From the NCBI GenBank assembly GCA_022419385.1, contig JAJUBI010000003.1, positions 3,100,001 to 3,164,000 of the forward strand: a stretch of DNA of 64,000 nucleotides. The letters run 5' to 3'. Made by a program: the position numbers and the translations under genes. Origin of the DNA: Paraconiothyrium sp. Pb-2020 (lineage: Eukaryota; Ascomycota; Dothideomycetes; Pleosporales; Didymosphaeriaceae). The notes under the pieces are model-generated. The model ran no database searches. It had not been told where the DNA came from and saw only the letters and a list, made by a program, of their open reading frames with translations. Within the stretch, counting starts at the first letter, position 1. Every line of letters begins with the position of its first letter. Of the stretch, positions 1 to 11,963 are shown in pieces.

Positions 1-346
1 TACAAGGGCTGCCCAAATCAGACCATCAACTTTGAAAAGGACGTATCAACGGTGCTGGGTACCGTACACACAGTCGAAGTTGATCAAATTATTTTGTTTC
101 ACAGCAATCTTCTATGACGTAAGTATACACGGGCGAATGAACTTGTTGTAATATTGCTTAATGCAGTAGTCCAGACGCGTCTTGATGACAGTACATGCTA
201 TATTACAGCGGCGATATCTAGGAAATATGTCAGCTCCAATCCGAATGCCCGGTCACATCGAGCCCGCACAGGCAGGCCGTTCAGGCCCGAAGACATGAGC
301 CATACACATCGCTTACAATTGTAACAAAAGAAGGTTACTGCATCCA

Positions 347-1981
347 TTATGCAGCACTCCCTCGTTCCACGACAACTCTCACTTTCTCATCCCCTTCAGG
401 CTCTCTAACCTCGTAGTATAAATCATCATCTTCATCCGGGTATCCAAATATGCTCCACCAGACGCGCTCCCCCAGCCCCTTCTTCTGCGCCATAGCAAGT
501 ACCATCACAATCGGCAGATGCCACACACTCGCCCAGAAGAGTCCTCTCGCAGTCCCCCTATGTCCCTGTTCGCGCCAGAACTCCACAGCCTTCCACGTCA
601 TCCAGCCATTTACCACGCTGCTCGTAGCGATGAAACTCCAATCCGTGACTCCACAAATTGAGAGCCCAATGCAAACGGGAAACATGAGGATAGCGTAGCG
701 CAGGGCCACGCGGCCGTTCTGCGCAGGATTGACCCAAGCCAACATGCGGTAACCGGCGTGCTTGTATTCCTCACGAATGGACCATGAGAGGGAATTGAAA
801 TGCGGAAATTGCCAGGCAAAGAGGAGCGCGGCGCAGAGCCAGCCTCCTGAACTTCCTTCGCCGAAGAGTAGTTCCTGCCATGTGCCGTCATGGGCACATT
901 GTCCCGCTGCAGCCGTCCAACCCATCAGAGGAGGAATGCCGCCTACTACAGCTCCGATCCAGGTATTTACGACGTGCATCCGCTTCAAGGGAGTGTAGCA
1001 GCCAGCGTAAAGCACGATATTCGTAAAGCCCAGAAAAGCGGTCGTAGGGTTAACGCCATAGTACAAAGCACCGGTACCAATTACCCCGCATGCAATAGCA
1101 AAGACCATGGCACCTTTTGTGCTTATCAGTTTGCGCACGAGGGGGCGGTTTCGTGTACGGCTCATTTTGGCGTCGTGTTCGGGCTCCATGAGCATGTTGA
1201 AAGCATTGGCCGAGGCTGAGCATAATGCTGTTCCTGATGTAAGGAAGAACAGGGTGAGCGTAGAAAGCGAAGGCGTAGCGGTTGCGGCCGGAGCAAGGAG
1301 ACCGGGTACGGGGTATAAAGAGTATGCGGCGGTGGCCGTAAGCACAACAAGGAAGGAAAGTCTAGGTTTCGATAAAGAGAGGTAGGTCGTAAGGACTCGT
1401 CTGAAAGACCGTTGGGGCAGTTGCGAGGAGATGTCTGCTAATTGCGCTGATGCATCTAGCGCTATAGGATAGCTCTTTTCTGTATCTTCGCCGGCTTCTA
1501 GTTCTCGTCGTCTTTTGCGTCGCCGATGCGGGAGCACATCTTCCGCAGATGTCTCCACAGGTTCAGACTGCGGAGCGCTGCGGGCTGGCGCTGTCTCGCG
1601 TGCCCTAGCCGAAGCAATCGAACTTTGTATGTCTCTTTTCGACCGCGCCAGCGACAGCCCAAGAGTCTCTCGGAGTGTAGAGTTAGTCCAGAAGTAATCC
1701 TTGCTGAACGAATTCCTGCTCTTCCCTACTGGGACCGCGTGCCGGCTAGATGACATGTCCGAGAACGGCTGCCGGCGGGGCATCGGCGCTCGAAGAAGCT
1801 TGCGCCAACATTGGGAACACACAGAGTTTGTATCTTGTGTGAGAATCGATCGAATTGGCGGCGCTCGAAGGCCCATCGCGGGTTGGGTTGAGCTGTAACT
1901 TTTCTGCAGGACGCAAGTTGCACGTGGAGTGACACGCGCCAAGCAGATCGGCGCGAGTCGGACCGAGTCGCCATCACGCAT
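347..1981 (-). CDS. COX10: Protohaem IX farnesyltransferase (haem O synthase), mitochondrial
   Basis: Intronless frame of 544 aa. Residues ~1-180 are Arg/Ser-rich and poorly structured, as expected of a mitochondrial presequence plus linker. From ~205 (KPRLSFLVVLT) the UbiA-type prenyltransferase core follows with about seven hydrophobic segments. The first Asp-rich site is visible as N-x3-E-x3-D followed by RTRNRPL, and the second region contains YTPLKRMHVVNTWIGA and FAWQFPHFNSLSW. The family adds a farnesyl group to haem B in the inner mitochondrial membrane, the first step toward haem A for cytochrome c oxidase. The ATG at 1981 is the upstream-most in frame. The C-terminus is acidic (YPDEDDDLYYEVREPEGDE). 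It is convergent with nothing; RPN2 lies upstream on the same strand about 240 bp away. Identification is firm; the exact start within the targeting region is less certain. Confidence 0.95.
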   Translation of the reverse strand: MRDGDSVRLAPICLARVTPRATCVLQKSYSSTQPAMGLRAPPIRSILTQDTNSVCSQCWRKLLRAPMPRRQPFSDMSSSRHAVPVGKSRNSFSKDYFWTNSTLRETLGLSLARSKRDIQSSIASARARETAPARSAPQSEPVETSAEDVLPHRRRKRRRELEAGEDTEKSYPIALDASAQLADISSQLPQRSFRRVLTTYLSLSKPRLSFLVVLTATAAYSLYPVPGLLAPAATATPSLSTLTLFFLTSGTALCSASANAFNMLMEPEHDAKMSRTRNRPLVRKLISTKGAMVFAIACGVIGTGALYYGVNPTTAFLGFTNIVLYAGCYTPLKRMHVVNTWIGAVVGGIPPLMGWTAAAGQCAHDGTWQELLFGEGSSGGWLCAALLFAWQFPHFNSLSWSIREEYKHAGYRMLAWVNPAQNGRVALRYAILMFPVCIGLSICGVTDWSFIATSSVVNGWMTWKAVEFWREQGHRGTARGLFWASVWHLPIVMVLAMAQKKGLGERVWWSIFGYPDEDDDLYYEVREPEGDEKVRVVVERGSAA

Positions 1982-2219
1982 GGGAAAGGATCACGCGCAA
2001 TTGGCGGAGACGATACACAGCAAGGACACTAAACAAGTCACCAGCAGCATGAGATACATGCCGAACTGTAGACCGCATCGGCTATTATACATTGCTCAAT
2101 CGAGTCTAATCGGGCGGGCAGAATACCCCTCTTGCCTCCCAGTGCCTGAATCGATACATGGCGAACAGCTGCTCAATGATGATGGTACAAAACGTTCACT
2201 AGCCTTCTCCGACGAACGC

Positions 2220-5200
2220 CTAGTCTTCATCACCCTCCCCAGTGTCTGAAATGTACTCAAACTCACCGGGCACTGACGCCTCTGCGTCTCCTTCTTCCAC
2301 CAGGTTGTCATCTATGTCTTCTGCTTCAGGACCAGCTTGTACTCCCGCAGGTGCGTGATCGCCTGATGAACCAGCTGCGCCAGGTGCGGGAGCTTGTACT
2401 GACTTCTTAACCTTCAACTCGAGTAGACTCTTCGGCTCTGAAGGCTTAGTGTCATGAACAAGTACGACACCTCCAGTAGGCTGCTTATTGTTAGGTGGGA
2501 ATAACTAAGGAGGTTTCGCGTGCAACTCACCTTCTTGACGGGAACATATCGCTCTTCAGGGAAGCTGATGTACTTCACCTGACCGGGCAATACACGCGAC
2601 ATGTTCTCAAGATCGTAGCCAACCTTCTCCTTCTCGGCCTTCTTCTTTGACAATTCCGCAGCCGGAGTGTCCTCCTTTTCTTTATCGTCTTTCTTTTCCT
2701 CGTCTATGTCCATCTTGTCGTCGTCTGAAGCTTGGTTCTTAGGTGTCGTGGGTGACTGGTCGACATCCATGCTCTCTCGTCGCTGTTGTCGTGCCTTCAC
2801 TGCTTTCCGTCGCTTATCTTGAGCAGTCGTGGACAAGACCGCGGTCTTGATTGCCTTTGGTGCTTCTTCCGTTTTGACTTCTTGCTCAGGTGGATAATCG
2901 AACATGCTTGGTCGGGTGTTGCTATGGAACTTGAAAGTCGGAATCTCGAGATCCTGGTCCACGCCAATGATGGCTGTGGGCGTGAAACTGAGGGAAAGGA
3001 AGTGTGTCAACGGGAACCAGTACCAGTATTGTGTAAAAACTGCCATGCCTACGATAGCAGTCATGTTCAAGTTGCCGGTCTGCGTCTGCAGGCCGATTGT
3101 GCAGTTCCGGCCACCTGCGTCGATAATACCTAGAGCAAGTGCGCAACCGAACTTGGCCATAGCGTCCTCGTGTCGGTCGCCAATAATCTTGGTGAGTGTC
3201 TTGCGAATCGTGGCCACCTTGGGATTCATGGCTTCATTCTGTTGTACCATTATCATGGCGAGAGAAATGAGAGCACCTTGTCGGACAAAGTCGGTCGAGT
3301 CCTTCATCATCGGCTCCAGCAGATCGATAGCTTCGTCGAGACCAGTACCTGCGCAGGCAATACCGAGGGCCATGGTGGCACCGTACCTGACGTGAGGGTT
3401 GTAGGACTCGGCCAGAAGCTCAACCATGCGGGGTACGCTGCCAGGTTTCCTGAACAATACAAAACCCAAACTCATGACTGCAACCCGGCGAACATCGTCA
3501 TTGACATCGCTGACAGCAACATGGAGCAACCTACGAACTGCCTTGTTGCTGCTTGTGCCGCAATATGCAAGAGCAAGGGTCATTATACCCCCATAACGTA
3601 GAGTCGGGTCGGGGTCGTCAAGCAGGCCGTTGATGAGTTCGTCAGCGGCCTCCTCCCGAGCATACATGATCAGAGCCATGCCCATGGCCAGACCTCGAAC
3701 AATCTTCTCGTGCTGAGTGTCGTGAGCATATTGAATCATATCTTCGAGCGCCTTGATGTTTCCGGTGCCGAGCATGACAAGACCCATGGAAAGACCGACG
3801 GCTTCTCCATTGATAGCTGAGTCAGTGTAGAGAATCGCCTTGAATGCCTCGAAGATCTCCTCTGAACCCGTGCCCATGCCGGCGACACCCAGACCAAGTG
3901 CACCACCGTGCTGAATGACCTCTTCCGAAGCGTTCTGAAATTGTTTCAGTAGGTAATCCAACACATGGGTTCCGTGGTTTGAGTAAATCAAACCCAAAGC
4001 GTAAAGTGATCCACCCTGTTCGTAGTGACTACCTGACGATACAGTCTCCTTTGGCAGGTAAGGGTCGAGCAACTTCTGCCCTTGGGTGATGTTCCCACGG
4101 TGGATTACACCCAGAGCCGCTGTAGCAGTGAATTTGGACCAGTTGACAGCCTTGCCCAGCCAATCTAGATTCTCCCGGAAGAAAGTATCGTTGGTTGTAC
4201 CGGCATTCATAAACGCATTTGCGAAAGTAACGCCGGTGTGGAAGATGGAATTCCTTGACTCTAAGCTGTCACGAATCTTGTTCAGGATGTTCTTGTCCGC
4301 ATGATTATTCCGGTACAAGAATTCAAGATTGAGCTCGATGCTCTTGGTACCTTGAAGCACCTCACGCACCGATGTGAAAACTTTCATTTCTTCATCCGAC
4401 GCAGTTGACTGCTTTGTGCGTGAGACAACGGTAGATACGTTGCTCGTGTCGATGTTCGAGAGTAATCCTTCGGTCTCTCCTGCCTCCTCAGACTGAGACT
4501 TCTGTGAGGTGTCACCATTAGCCGAAGGCTTGTCCTCATTTCTCTCCTCCTTTGGTAGCTCGTCGATGACTTTTGCCAGGAATTCCTGTGTGCCATTCTC
4601 ATATATGTCGAATGAGATTTGGTAGGCGATAGCGAGAGACTTGCTGTCACCGCGTTTAACGAGTTGCTGGATGAGGTTTGACGCCAAAGAATGTTGATTT
4701 AGATAGACTACGCATTTGGCGATCGAAAAATAGTCAGGATTGGCAATTTCGTTCAACAAATCGAGTATGAGGCGCAAAATCTAGGTTGTGTCAACTCAAC
4801 TGATGTGAGAAGCCGGATATATTCTTACCTCATTCCTCAGACCCCGTTCCTGCACTACATTCATGCATATGTCTAGAACGTACTCCATTAATTCTTCGCC
4901 CTTGCTAGGCGAGCCGGCCGGCTTCTTGCCCTGCTTCTTCTCTTCTTGGCTCGCTTGGAGGAAACATTCTCGTAGAATTTCCAAATTCCTAGCTTCGATG
5001 GCTATTCCGACAACCTGCTTGTAATCGCCATTTTCATAGCAGCTCTCGAAGATTCGCCGTATGGTCGCTTGGAGGTTCTTCTGTACGCTCCGCTGTAGAA
5101 CAAGAGGAGTAGGGTGGGCTCCTACAACACCAGCATTGCCACCACCAGGAAGGTTAGGGTCGAAAGTGGTCGAATCCTCGCGAGACAGCAACGACTTTGA

Positions 5201-5865
5201 TGGCAAAGCCGACTGCGAGAAAGGCGTTATTGGAGATGTCAGACCTGCTGATGTACTAGCGCCTCCGGCGGCGTTGCGGTCGAAGGACGTCGTTAGTTGG
5301 GGTGGGGCTTGATTCGCTCTGCTTATCGGCGTCGGAGGGTTGTGCATGGCGGACAAGGCGATATATGTATCTAAACATTTGGCTATCGCCAACGTTAACT
5401 TCATGTATGACAGTGGAATGGGACCTTTGGCAGTGCCAGAAGGATGTCTTTGTCCAAAGATGGCCTTTGTGCAATTGCGGGGACCACTCACCCAAGATTG
5501 TCTCCTCAAACTCCCCCGCATGATGAATATCAAAGAGCTTGCCAGCACCGAGCGCGAAGACCATACTCTCATTGTATTCCTGCAGCTGATAGTAGACCTT
5601 TGCCGCAACGAGGGCCGCGAGTTCTCGCTCGGGGAACGACTCATCCTCGTAGAGCGCCTCACTATGACGATTAGCATTTATGTCTCTGATTTTGAATATA
5701 TCGGCTAGCGTTTGGGGGCGCTTACATTTGACTGACAGAGCCAGCGACTTCCGGCCACAGCAGGTCAATTTCCTCGTTCAACCGATGTAGGGCGAAGGAC
5801 CGCAAGGCAGGATCTGGTTCCGAAAGAAAGCCGACAACGCCGGCAGCTGAGGTGAGGCCAACCAT
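2220..5865 (-). CDS. RPN2: 26S proteasome regulatory subunit Rpn2 (PSMD1)
   Basis: Five exons: 5865-5726, 5661-5492, 5382-4829, 4780-2531, 2480-2220 (1124 aa). All four introns have GT-AG ends and agree in phase. The joins restore the family sequence, for example SVSQ/IEALYEDESFP, EETIL/AKCLDTYI and LRNE/ILRLILDLL. The start MVGLTSAAGVVGFL is the usual Rpn2 beginning. The central part holds the tandem proteasome/cyclosome repeats (LGLGVAGMGTGSEE, GLAMGMALIMY, RYGGIMTLALAYCGT, RYGATMALGIACAGTG). Rpn2 is a scaffold of the 19S base and a docking site for other regulatory subunits in nucleus and cytoplasm. An acidic/Lys-rich insert (~DDDKMDIDEEKKDDKEKE) precedes the conserved C-terminal PEERYVPVKK / PTGGVVLVHDT segment. 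It is longer than yeast Rpn2 mainly through this insert and the acidic tail. Confidence 0.95.
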
Positions 5866-6769
5866 GTTGCGATATGCTTTGCGGTTGGTGGGTATATCTC
5901 AGCAGTATGGGAAGTAGCTCGCGATGCTGGTGTTACAAGGGCGAGCTGGCGAAGGCGGTAGAAGGAGACGGAGCTGGGAGTGGCGCCCCAGCAGGCGAGC
6001 TCTCGGAACCGAAGTTCAGCGGCAGTGTCGTTCAAGGCGTCGGAAAAGACCTGCGGGTCGAAGGGCACGCGGTCAAGGGAGGGTGCGTGTATAATGAAGA
6101 TGACGGGTGTCGGTGGGTGAAGTATGGTGATTCACGCGCGCGAGGTCTCAAGACAAGACAACACAGTCGGAGCTTCTGCTTCTGACGACAGGGGTCCGTG
6201 CGCGTCTTTCGATTACCAAAGCTAGGCAGCACGACTCCCCGATGCAATCATTTCACAACCAATATGAGGCTATCAACAATTGTGAAGCCTGTCATTACAT
6301 TTCTAATATGAGCATCTTTGGTAGCAGTCCCTTCATATGAACTCTACTAGAGCAAGACCCGGTCGGTCATCAACATATACTTCGCATAATACTATTATCC
6401 CCGACGCAGATGTCAGAGTTGTGACAGGCGTGGTCACAGTTGGTGCAGCCAGTTGTTTGATTGTCACTCGTTCAAGAAATGCCCAAATTCAGATGATGGT
6501 AAGAAGCGCGCGTGCACCGATATCGGAAGCAAGATGCTTCTTGCAAAAACGGGGGTATCATTGACTTTCAAACTCCGTACACGATGCTTCCAGGAACCCA
6601 GATCAACCAGACTTGTGACCGAAGTCTACGATGCTAGAAAAGCCAAAGGCTTGGAAGAGTACAAATACTGAAACATGCCGTCATTGCGACCTAGTCGGGC
6701 AATTTGAACCAGAGCCTGAACGTCAATATGACAGTTGCCAGGCTCCATGCCCACCGCGTTAATGGAACA
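5866..6769. other. Intergenic region between RPN2 and the RNA triphosphatase gene
   Basis: About 900 bp holding the RPN2 promoter/5' UTR and the 3' flank of the next gene. Short frames here lack family features, and I could not find a clear proteasome-associated control element. Nothing else is supported. Confidence 0.5.
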
Positions 6770-8077
6770 CTACCGCTTGGGAGGTGTAACTTCGCGCGAC
6801 AGAACCCTTAGATTGTTGATCATCCCGTTGATCAGAGGCTCGAAGTCGTTTGGCTGCTGGTTCCTCAGTCGGTCACCATGCTCGAGGAGGACATTCGAGT
6901 CCAGCTCCAGCTCTAGTTCGTGAATCCTTTGATTATCCTGCGTGACCTGGGTCAAATCAATCTGAAATGCATCTTGGTAAGAGTACGACATGCGGTCTTT
7001 GTAGCGCTTCATCGCTTCAACCCCTCTGCCCTTCTCAACCATCTCCTGCAAGCCATCTAAAGGTCCTGGGAAAACTATTTCGATGTTGACACCAATTCGG
7101 TAGTCCCATTCCGTCTGCGGCGAACTAATCTCGAGGTTGTTCACCTTGTGCTTGATGATCGCTGCGACAATCTCACCCGTCTTCTGGTCGCGCGACACAC
7201 GTATACGTTCTTGTTTGCCGCTGGCCCTGAGAATATTCTGTGCCGCAGGAGAAAGCCGAGACAAAGCCTCCGAGTCAAGATCGTATTGCTGATCGACGAG
7301 CCTAGTGTGTTTATATTGTATTTCCGGTCGGTTATTGGGGTTTCCGGGCTTGGACTGGAACACCTGCTTGTTCAGGTACTTGTTCATTTGCTGATGCTGT
7401 TGGAGGTCCATCGTGCTTTCAAATTTACTCTTCTGGCTGACTCCGGAATGGAGCACACATTCAGTGCTGTGAACTCCTGTGAGGCGCAGCTCTGACTCCC
7501 GCCAAACGATGTGTCCCCAACGGGCCTCCACTTCCACAGTTGTATCCGGCGCCTCCTGAAGCAGTACCCGGATTCTATCATTGACGATGATGTTTGTAAA
7601 AAGGAAATCACAAACTTTACGTTGTATCTCGTCGTAGACGCGTGGATCGTGAGATATGGGCCGCTCAAAGCCTGCTAGAGCCGCAGACGCTGTAGGGTGC
7701 GGAGTACTCGATGGTTGGGCTTGCGACTGGCCATTCCTCGATGCGACTGGTTGTGGTTGTGACTGGGAGGGCTGCGGTCGCGGCGGAGGTTGTGATTGCG
7801 GATGCGGTTTGAGAGGCTGCTGGCGCTGGCGTTCGTTGATATCTTGTTGCAGTGTCTTGCCGTCGTAGACTTCGTCCTCGCGAACGGCCCAGATGGGCTT
7901 TGGGTCGTGTCGCTTGCGTTTGCGGCTCATAAGGCTGGTGTGTGACTGCCTGGGAGTGGCCGGGAGAGTCGCGCTCGAGAGCGCAGGGCTCGGCGCTAGT
8001 ATGTTGTTATGCGAACCCGACGGCGAGCGCCGCGGGAGTGCCTCTGACACAGGGTTAACTAAGGCGGCAATATCCAT
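6770..8077 (-). CDS. CET1: mRNA 5'-triphosphatase, capping-enzyme beta subunit (Cet1 family)
   Basis: Single-exon frame of 435 aa. The start is set at 8077 (MDIAALVNPVSEALPRRS) because codons upstream in frame lack ATG. Residues ~1-165 are low-complexity, rich in Ser, Pro and Gln. The metal-dependent triphosphatase tunnel domain follows. Strand motifs visible are VEVEARWGHIVW (first Glu cluster), KHTRLVDQQYDL, RIRVSRDQKTGEIVAAIIKHK, and WDYRIGVNIEIVFP (second Glu motif). The enzyme removes the gamma phosphate from the nascent mRNA 5' end, the first capping step, in the nucleus. The C-terminus (ELELDSNVLLEHGDRL...LINGMINNLRVLSREV) matches the family end. Yeast Cet1 is somewhat longer; the size here is typical of filamentous fungi. 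Confidence 0.9.
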   Translation of the reverse strand: MDIAALVNPVSEALPRRSPSGSHNNILAPSPALSSATLPATPRQSHTSLMSRKRKRHDPKPIWAVREDEVYDGKTLQQDINERQRQQPLKPHPQSQPPPRPQPSQSQPQPVASRNGQSQAQPSSTPHPTASAALAGFERPISHDPRVYDEIQRKVCDFLFTNIIVNDRIRVLLQEAPDTTVEVEARWGHIVWRESELRLTGVHSTECVLHSGVSQKSKFESTMDLQQHQQMNKYLNKQVFQSKPGNPNNRPEIQYKHTRLVDQQYDLDSEALSRLSPAAQNILRASGKQERIRVSRDQKTGEIVAAIIKHKVNNLEISSPQTEWDYRIGVNIEIVFPGPLDGLQEMVEKGRGVEAMKRYKDRMSYSYQDAFQIDLTQVTQDNQRIHELELELDSNVLLEHGDRLRNQQPNDFEPLINGMINNLRVLSREVTPPKR

Positions 8078-8430
8078 ATTGGCGGAGTTGTGTGGCAAGT
8101 ACGGCTTGTGCCAGTGTTCTTTGTGGTCGCAACACTGCTTGGCACCTGCCTGAAGCCGCGCCGGGTGACTAAGCTAACCCTCGCCGGGTCTTTGTGGTGA
8201 ACGAAAGAAATTTGAGATGACAGAGGGGTCATATTGTGCCAGATACCTCACGAACCTGCATGCATGGAAAGTTGAAAGTTCCATGTGTTCATTTCATTTA
8301 CTACGCTATCATGATCCCGTTCGTCCATTACGCCTGTTGGTCCTCATCTCCTCCTTCACAGTCTAGCTCGAATTATCTGAAGTTAGACGTGACTTACAAG
8401 CAAACATTACACAAAGCCGGAATCTTGTAT
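8078..8430. other. Spacer upstream of the triphosphatase gene and downstream of pyruvate kinase
   Basis: About 350 bp containing the promoter of the minus-strand triphosphatase gene and the 3' flank of pyruvate kinase. No other feature seen. Confidence 0.5.
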
Positions 8431-10108
8431 CTAAGCCTCCTGGTCTAGACCGAGGTCTTCGGTAGCGGGAACGATGCGAAGGGTGTTGGTGTGACCCATT
8501 CCGCCTCTCCAGCCTTGAACGCAGACGACTGCATCACCCTTGCTGAGCACGCCGAGCTTGACTGCGTTCATGATACCCCACTTGAGGCGGCGATCAACAT
8601 CCTCCTGCCACGGAGATGATTTGAAGTCGGGCTTCTCCTCAGGGAAGTAAAAGGGATACACGCCGCGGTACAGGTGGGAATACTACGATGGTCAGCTTCA
8701 GGTTATCGAAAAGTGGGTGCGGTCATACCCGGGCGGCCATTGCGTTACGCGTGACCATGATGATGGGACAGACAGGTCGATACTTCGATACAAGGCGGGC
8801 GGTGGTACCACTAGGTTTGTTAGCATTGTGAGAGCATCAAGTACGTAGTTCGATTTACCTGGTGGTAAGAACCAAGATCGCGCCAGCATTCTGCTCCAGG
8901 GACGCGCTGACAGCTGCCATTGCGCAAGTCTCTGTGGTCGGGCAAGGAACAGGGGCCAATTTCCTCAGCTCATCGAAGGCGTTCACGTAGGGGATGGCGA
9001 CTTCAGCAAGCAGACAAGTCTCGTGCATCATAGTCACTGCTTCTACGGGGTAGTTGCCCTTGGCGGTCTCACCGGACAACATGACACAGTCTGCGCCATC
9101 GAGAACGGCGTTGCCGACGTCACTCACTTCAGCGCGGGTAGGGCGGGGGTTGTAGGTCATGGACTCCAGCATCTGTGTAGCGCAAATGACGGGCTTTCCG
9201 GCAATGTTGCACTTGGTGATCATCATCTTCTGCGCAATGAATACCTGGCTCGGGGGAATTTCGATACCCAAGTCACCACGGGCCACCATGACACCGTCCG
9301 TCTCCTTAAGAATCTCGTCGAAATTGTTCACGCCCTGCTGGTTCTCGACCTTGGCTATGATCTGGATGTCCTTGCCATCCTCACCGAGGACCTCACGGAT
9401 GGCAGTGATGTCGCTGCCTCGACGAATAAACGAAGCGAAGACCATGTCGACTTGGTTCTTGACACCAAACCTCAGATCGGCCTTGTCCTTCTCGGAGAGC
9501 GGGGGAAGGTCGATGTCGGTCTTGGGAAGATTGACGCCCTTTTTGGAAGAGATCTTGCCGTTGTTCACACATTCGACCTTGAGCGTCTTGTCGTCGGTGA
9601 TCTCCAGGACCTTGAACGAGAGGACTCCGTCATCCACATAGATGATGCGGCCAGGCTCGATCACCTTGGTAATGTTCTTGTAGTCGACATACATGTTCTT
9701 GTTGTCACTCTTGGCAGCATAGGCATCGTCGGTGGTGATGTTCATGATGTCACCCGCGCTGATGGGGATATCCTCGTCGCCGGGCGTGTTACCGGTGCGG
9801 ATCTCAGGGCCCTTGGTGTCAAGGGCTATGGCCAGCGGCCTGCCCGCCTGCGTGCTCTCGGCCTTGCGCGCATTGTCAATGACAGACTGGTGGTAGTCGT
9901 AGGAGCCGTGGGAGAAGTTCATGCGCACGACGTTGAGACCAGCCCGGCGGAGGGCATTGATCTTCTCGGCGGAGTTGGTCTTGGGCCCAATCGTGCCGAT
10001 GATGGAAGTGCGGCGGTACTCCTTCGCCGGCGCATACTCGGTGTTCAGCTGCGAGAGCCATTCGATCCTGGTGCGGCCGGCGTTCAGGTGGTCGAGCGCG
10101 TTGGCCAT
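8431..10108 (-). CDS. PYK1: Pyruvate kinase
   Basis: Three exons: 10108-8859, 8810-8729, 8682-8431, giving 527 aa, the normal fungal length. Phase and family continuity agree at both joins (LVLTT/SGTTARLVSKYRP and RNAMAAR/YSHLYRGVYPF). Catalytic landmarks are SIIGTIGPKTNS, RMNFSHGSYDYHQ, ALDTKGPEIRTG, ARGDLGIEIP, CATQMLESM, and DVGNAVLDGADCVMLSGETAKGNYP. It converts phosphoenolpyruvate and ADP to pyruvate and ATP in the cytosol as the last glycolytic step. The C-terminal allosteric domain is complete (VYPFYFPEEKPD...GWRGGMGHTNTLRI). Bases are strongly biased to C/G at third positions, as in highly expressed genes, which also explains a long spurious antisense frame. CT-rich sequence upstream of the ATG fits a strong fungal promoter. 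Confidence 0.97.
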
Positions 10109-11211
10109 GGTGAGAGCGGAAGGCTGGGGATTTCGGGTGCTACGGAAAGAGGGGATTCAGCACCTGTGAAGAAAATCAGACAGAGGCCAATTGTGGTGCT
10201 GCAGGGGCCGCGGGGCCGAACTCACCAGCGAAGTGTTGGACTGTTGGGAGGGGTTGAGCAGCTAGAGCTCTCACTTTATTTTGGAGCGTCGTAGTGGGGC
10301 AGCGCGAGTTCACAGGTCAGTGCGACAGCGTGCAGAAAGGCAGAGTTTGATAGGAGCTCTGCGACGGCGGGATTATGTGCGTCTTATACCAAGTGGTATC
10401 CAGCCTGGACTAAGCAACATTGGAAAGGATGCAGGGCCGTCGGCGCCGTGTTACGCTCATTGTTTTTGCTGCCATTCGCACCCCACCCACGCGTTGCATC
10501 ACGGCGCAGCCAAGATCCTCAGATAAGCCCAGACTCCCAGGACAACTTCTTTTTGCTCATGGCGACCCGCGTCCAGCGTTTCCACGGCCGGCTGTCATGG
10601 AACAGAATTGTTTCGCGCCGCGGCGCTACTAGTAGGCTCCGGTGTTGGTGGGTAGCTCGTGGGCGGCGAAAGCGGAGCGAGCCACGGTGGGCGAACGGCC
10701 ACGGCAACCCAGATCCTTGAAGAGATTGCTGTTATGCGGTGTGTCGTGGGCTGACGAAATGCGTGAGACAGAGTATCAGTCCGTGGCTAAGTGATGGCTT
10801 TGTCTGATCAACGTCTGCCATGAGCAGCTTGCGGGCGCGGCATGAGTGGGCGACGTCGTGAGCGGTTTCGCGCATGCATATAGCAGGGAGCTCATCGTCT
10901 ATATATCTGCAGCATGGCATCCGAGGGTTTATATGTCTGCTCGTGCTCGGGAGAGTCCCCGTTCCTAACTCACCCGCATCCGCTCGCCCACCGCGCTGGG
11001 ACCATCATTGGAGGAGGGTCCCATACCGCCCCAGGCCCTTCACATGACATGTGACTCTAAGCTCCCCGGCCGCAGAGCCCCAGCCACGCTTTCACCTGCA
11101 GCAGGCACCTCGATCTCGGTTCTTGCGCACGCGATCTACCACGACACCTTGTACCACTGGACACCTGCGCACCTTTTCCACCAGAACAGCTCCTCTGGCC
11201 GCGCCGCAAAC
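10109..11211. other. Divergent intergenic region between pyruvate kinase and the DUF1748 gene
   Basis: About 1.1 kb between two divergently transcribed genes, so it must hold both promoters. Short overlapping frames on both strands look like noise from GC-rich DNA. No RNA gene or repeat recognised. Confidence 0.5.
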
Positions 11212-11680
11212 ATGGTTGTACGTAACTCGACGACGCCCGAGGCGCGCTCTCTCAGGTGTCAACCAGATGTACCTCAATAGCTCACACCTCCGCAGCTCGG
11301 CAAGGTTGCCCACTATGCCTTCGATGCAGTCTTAAGTACGCACCAAGGACACATGAACCCAAACCTCCCGGAAGCTGACCGTCGCAGTATCCGCCTTCCT
11401 CGCCGGCGTGCGACGCTCCACTGGCCTCACGTACGTTTCCGCTCACCAAGCGCATACCCTATCCGCGTATCCAATTCTCTCGGTAGCCCTCCTTTCTACA
11501 AAGAACGCGAAGCTAACATTCGGGCTCTACGCTGATAGTCCCAGTGTGAGATCAGAGAACTTCACCGAGACACCCGGCCTGAAAAAGTGGATCGACAACT
11601 ACCTTTGGGTTGGCGAGTGGACGATGGACCAGAGCGTCGCTGTGTTCGGCACGTCGGGATACTTCGAGCGGAAGCGTTGA
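11212..11680 (+). CDS. DUF1748-family mitochondrial-type microprotein
   Basis: Four coding exons join in phase: 11212-11217, 11296-11335, 11388-11430 and 11539-11680, giving 76 aa. The first coding exon is only two codons (Met-Val). The assembled product begins MVLGKVAHYAFDAVLISAFL, continues AGVRRSTGLTP, and ends with LKKWIDNYLWVGEWTMDQ and SYFERKR-like residues (GTSGYFERKR). This is the pattern of fungal DUF1748 proteins, small single-helix-type proteins; the yeast relative is, as I recall, YPR010C-A/Min8, linked to cytochrome oxidase assembly. All introns have GT-AG ends. No single frame covers the gene, so automatic callers would easily miss it. It lies downstream of pyruvate kinase in divergent orientation and converges with NBS1. 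Family call is strong; the molecular role is only from the family. Confidence 0.85.
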
Positions 11681-11963
11681 CACATCATCGGAAGGACTAG
11701 CGACAACGGTACAGGCTTGAAGAGTGGGCTCGAATACCAATTGGAGAGCCTTGATGTGTTATGCTTCAGCATGGCTGTAGGCTTTCGACTTATGAATGAG
11801 GTAAAACAGGAAGGATGGCGTTCGGTGCTTCAGGCTGTTCAACCTGTTTAGATGCATGCACTATACTCAATTCCTTATGTCCTATAGAGAGCGTTTTTCG
11901 TACACTGACTGCATTCTTTCAAGTGTTACTGTTCGAGTATATCCCGCCACCAAGTCCTACTAA

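Noticed and set aside
9023..10294. 423-codon plus-strand frame opposite pyruvate kinase
   Set aside because: It is a mirror of strongly C/G-ending codons of the real gene and has no domain sense.
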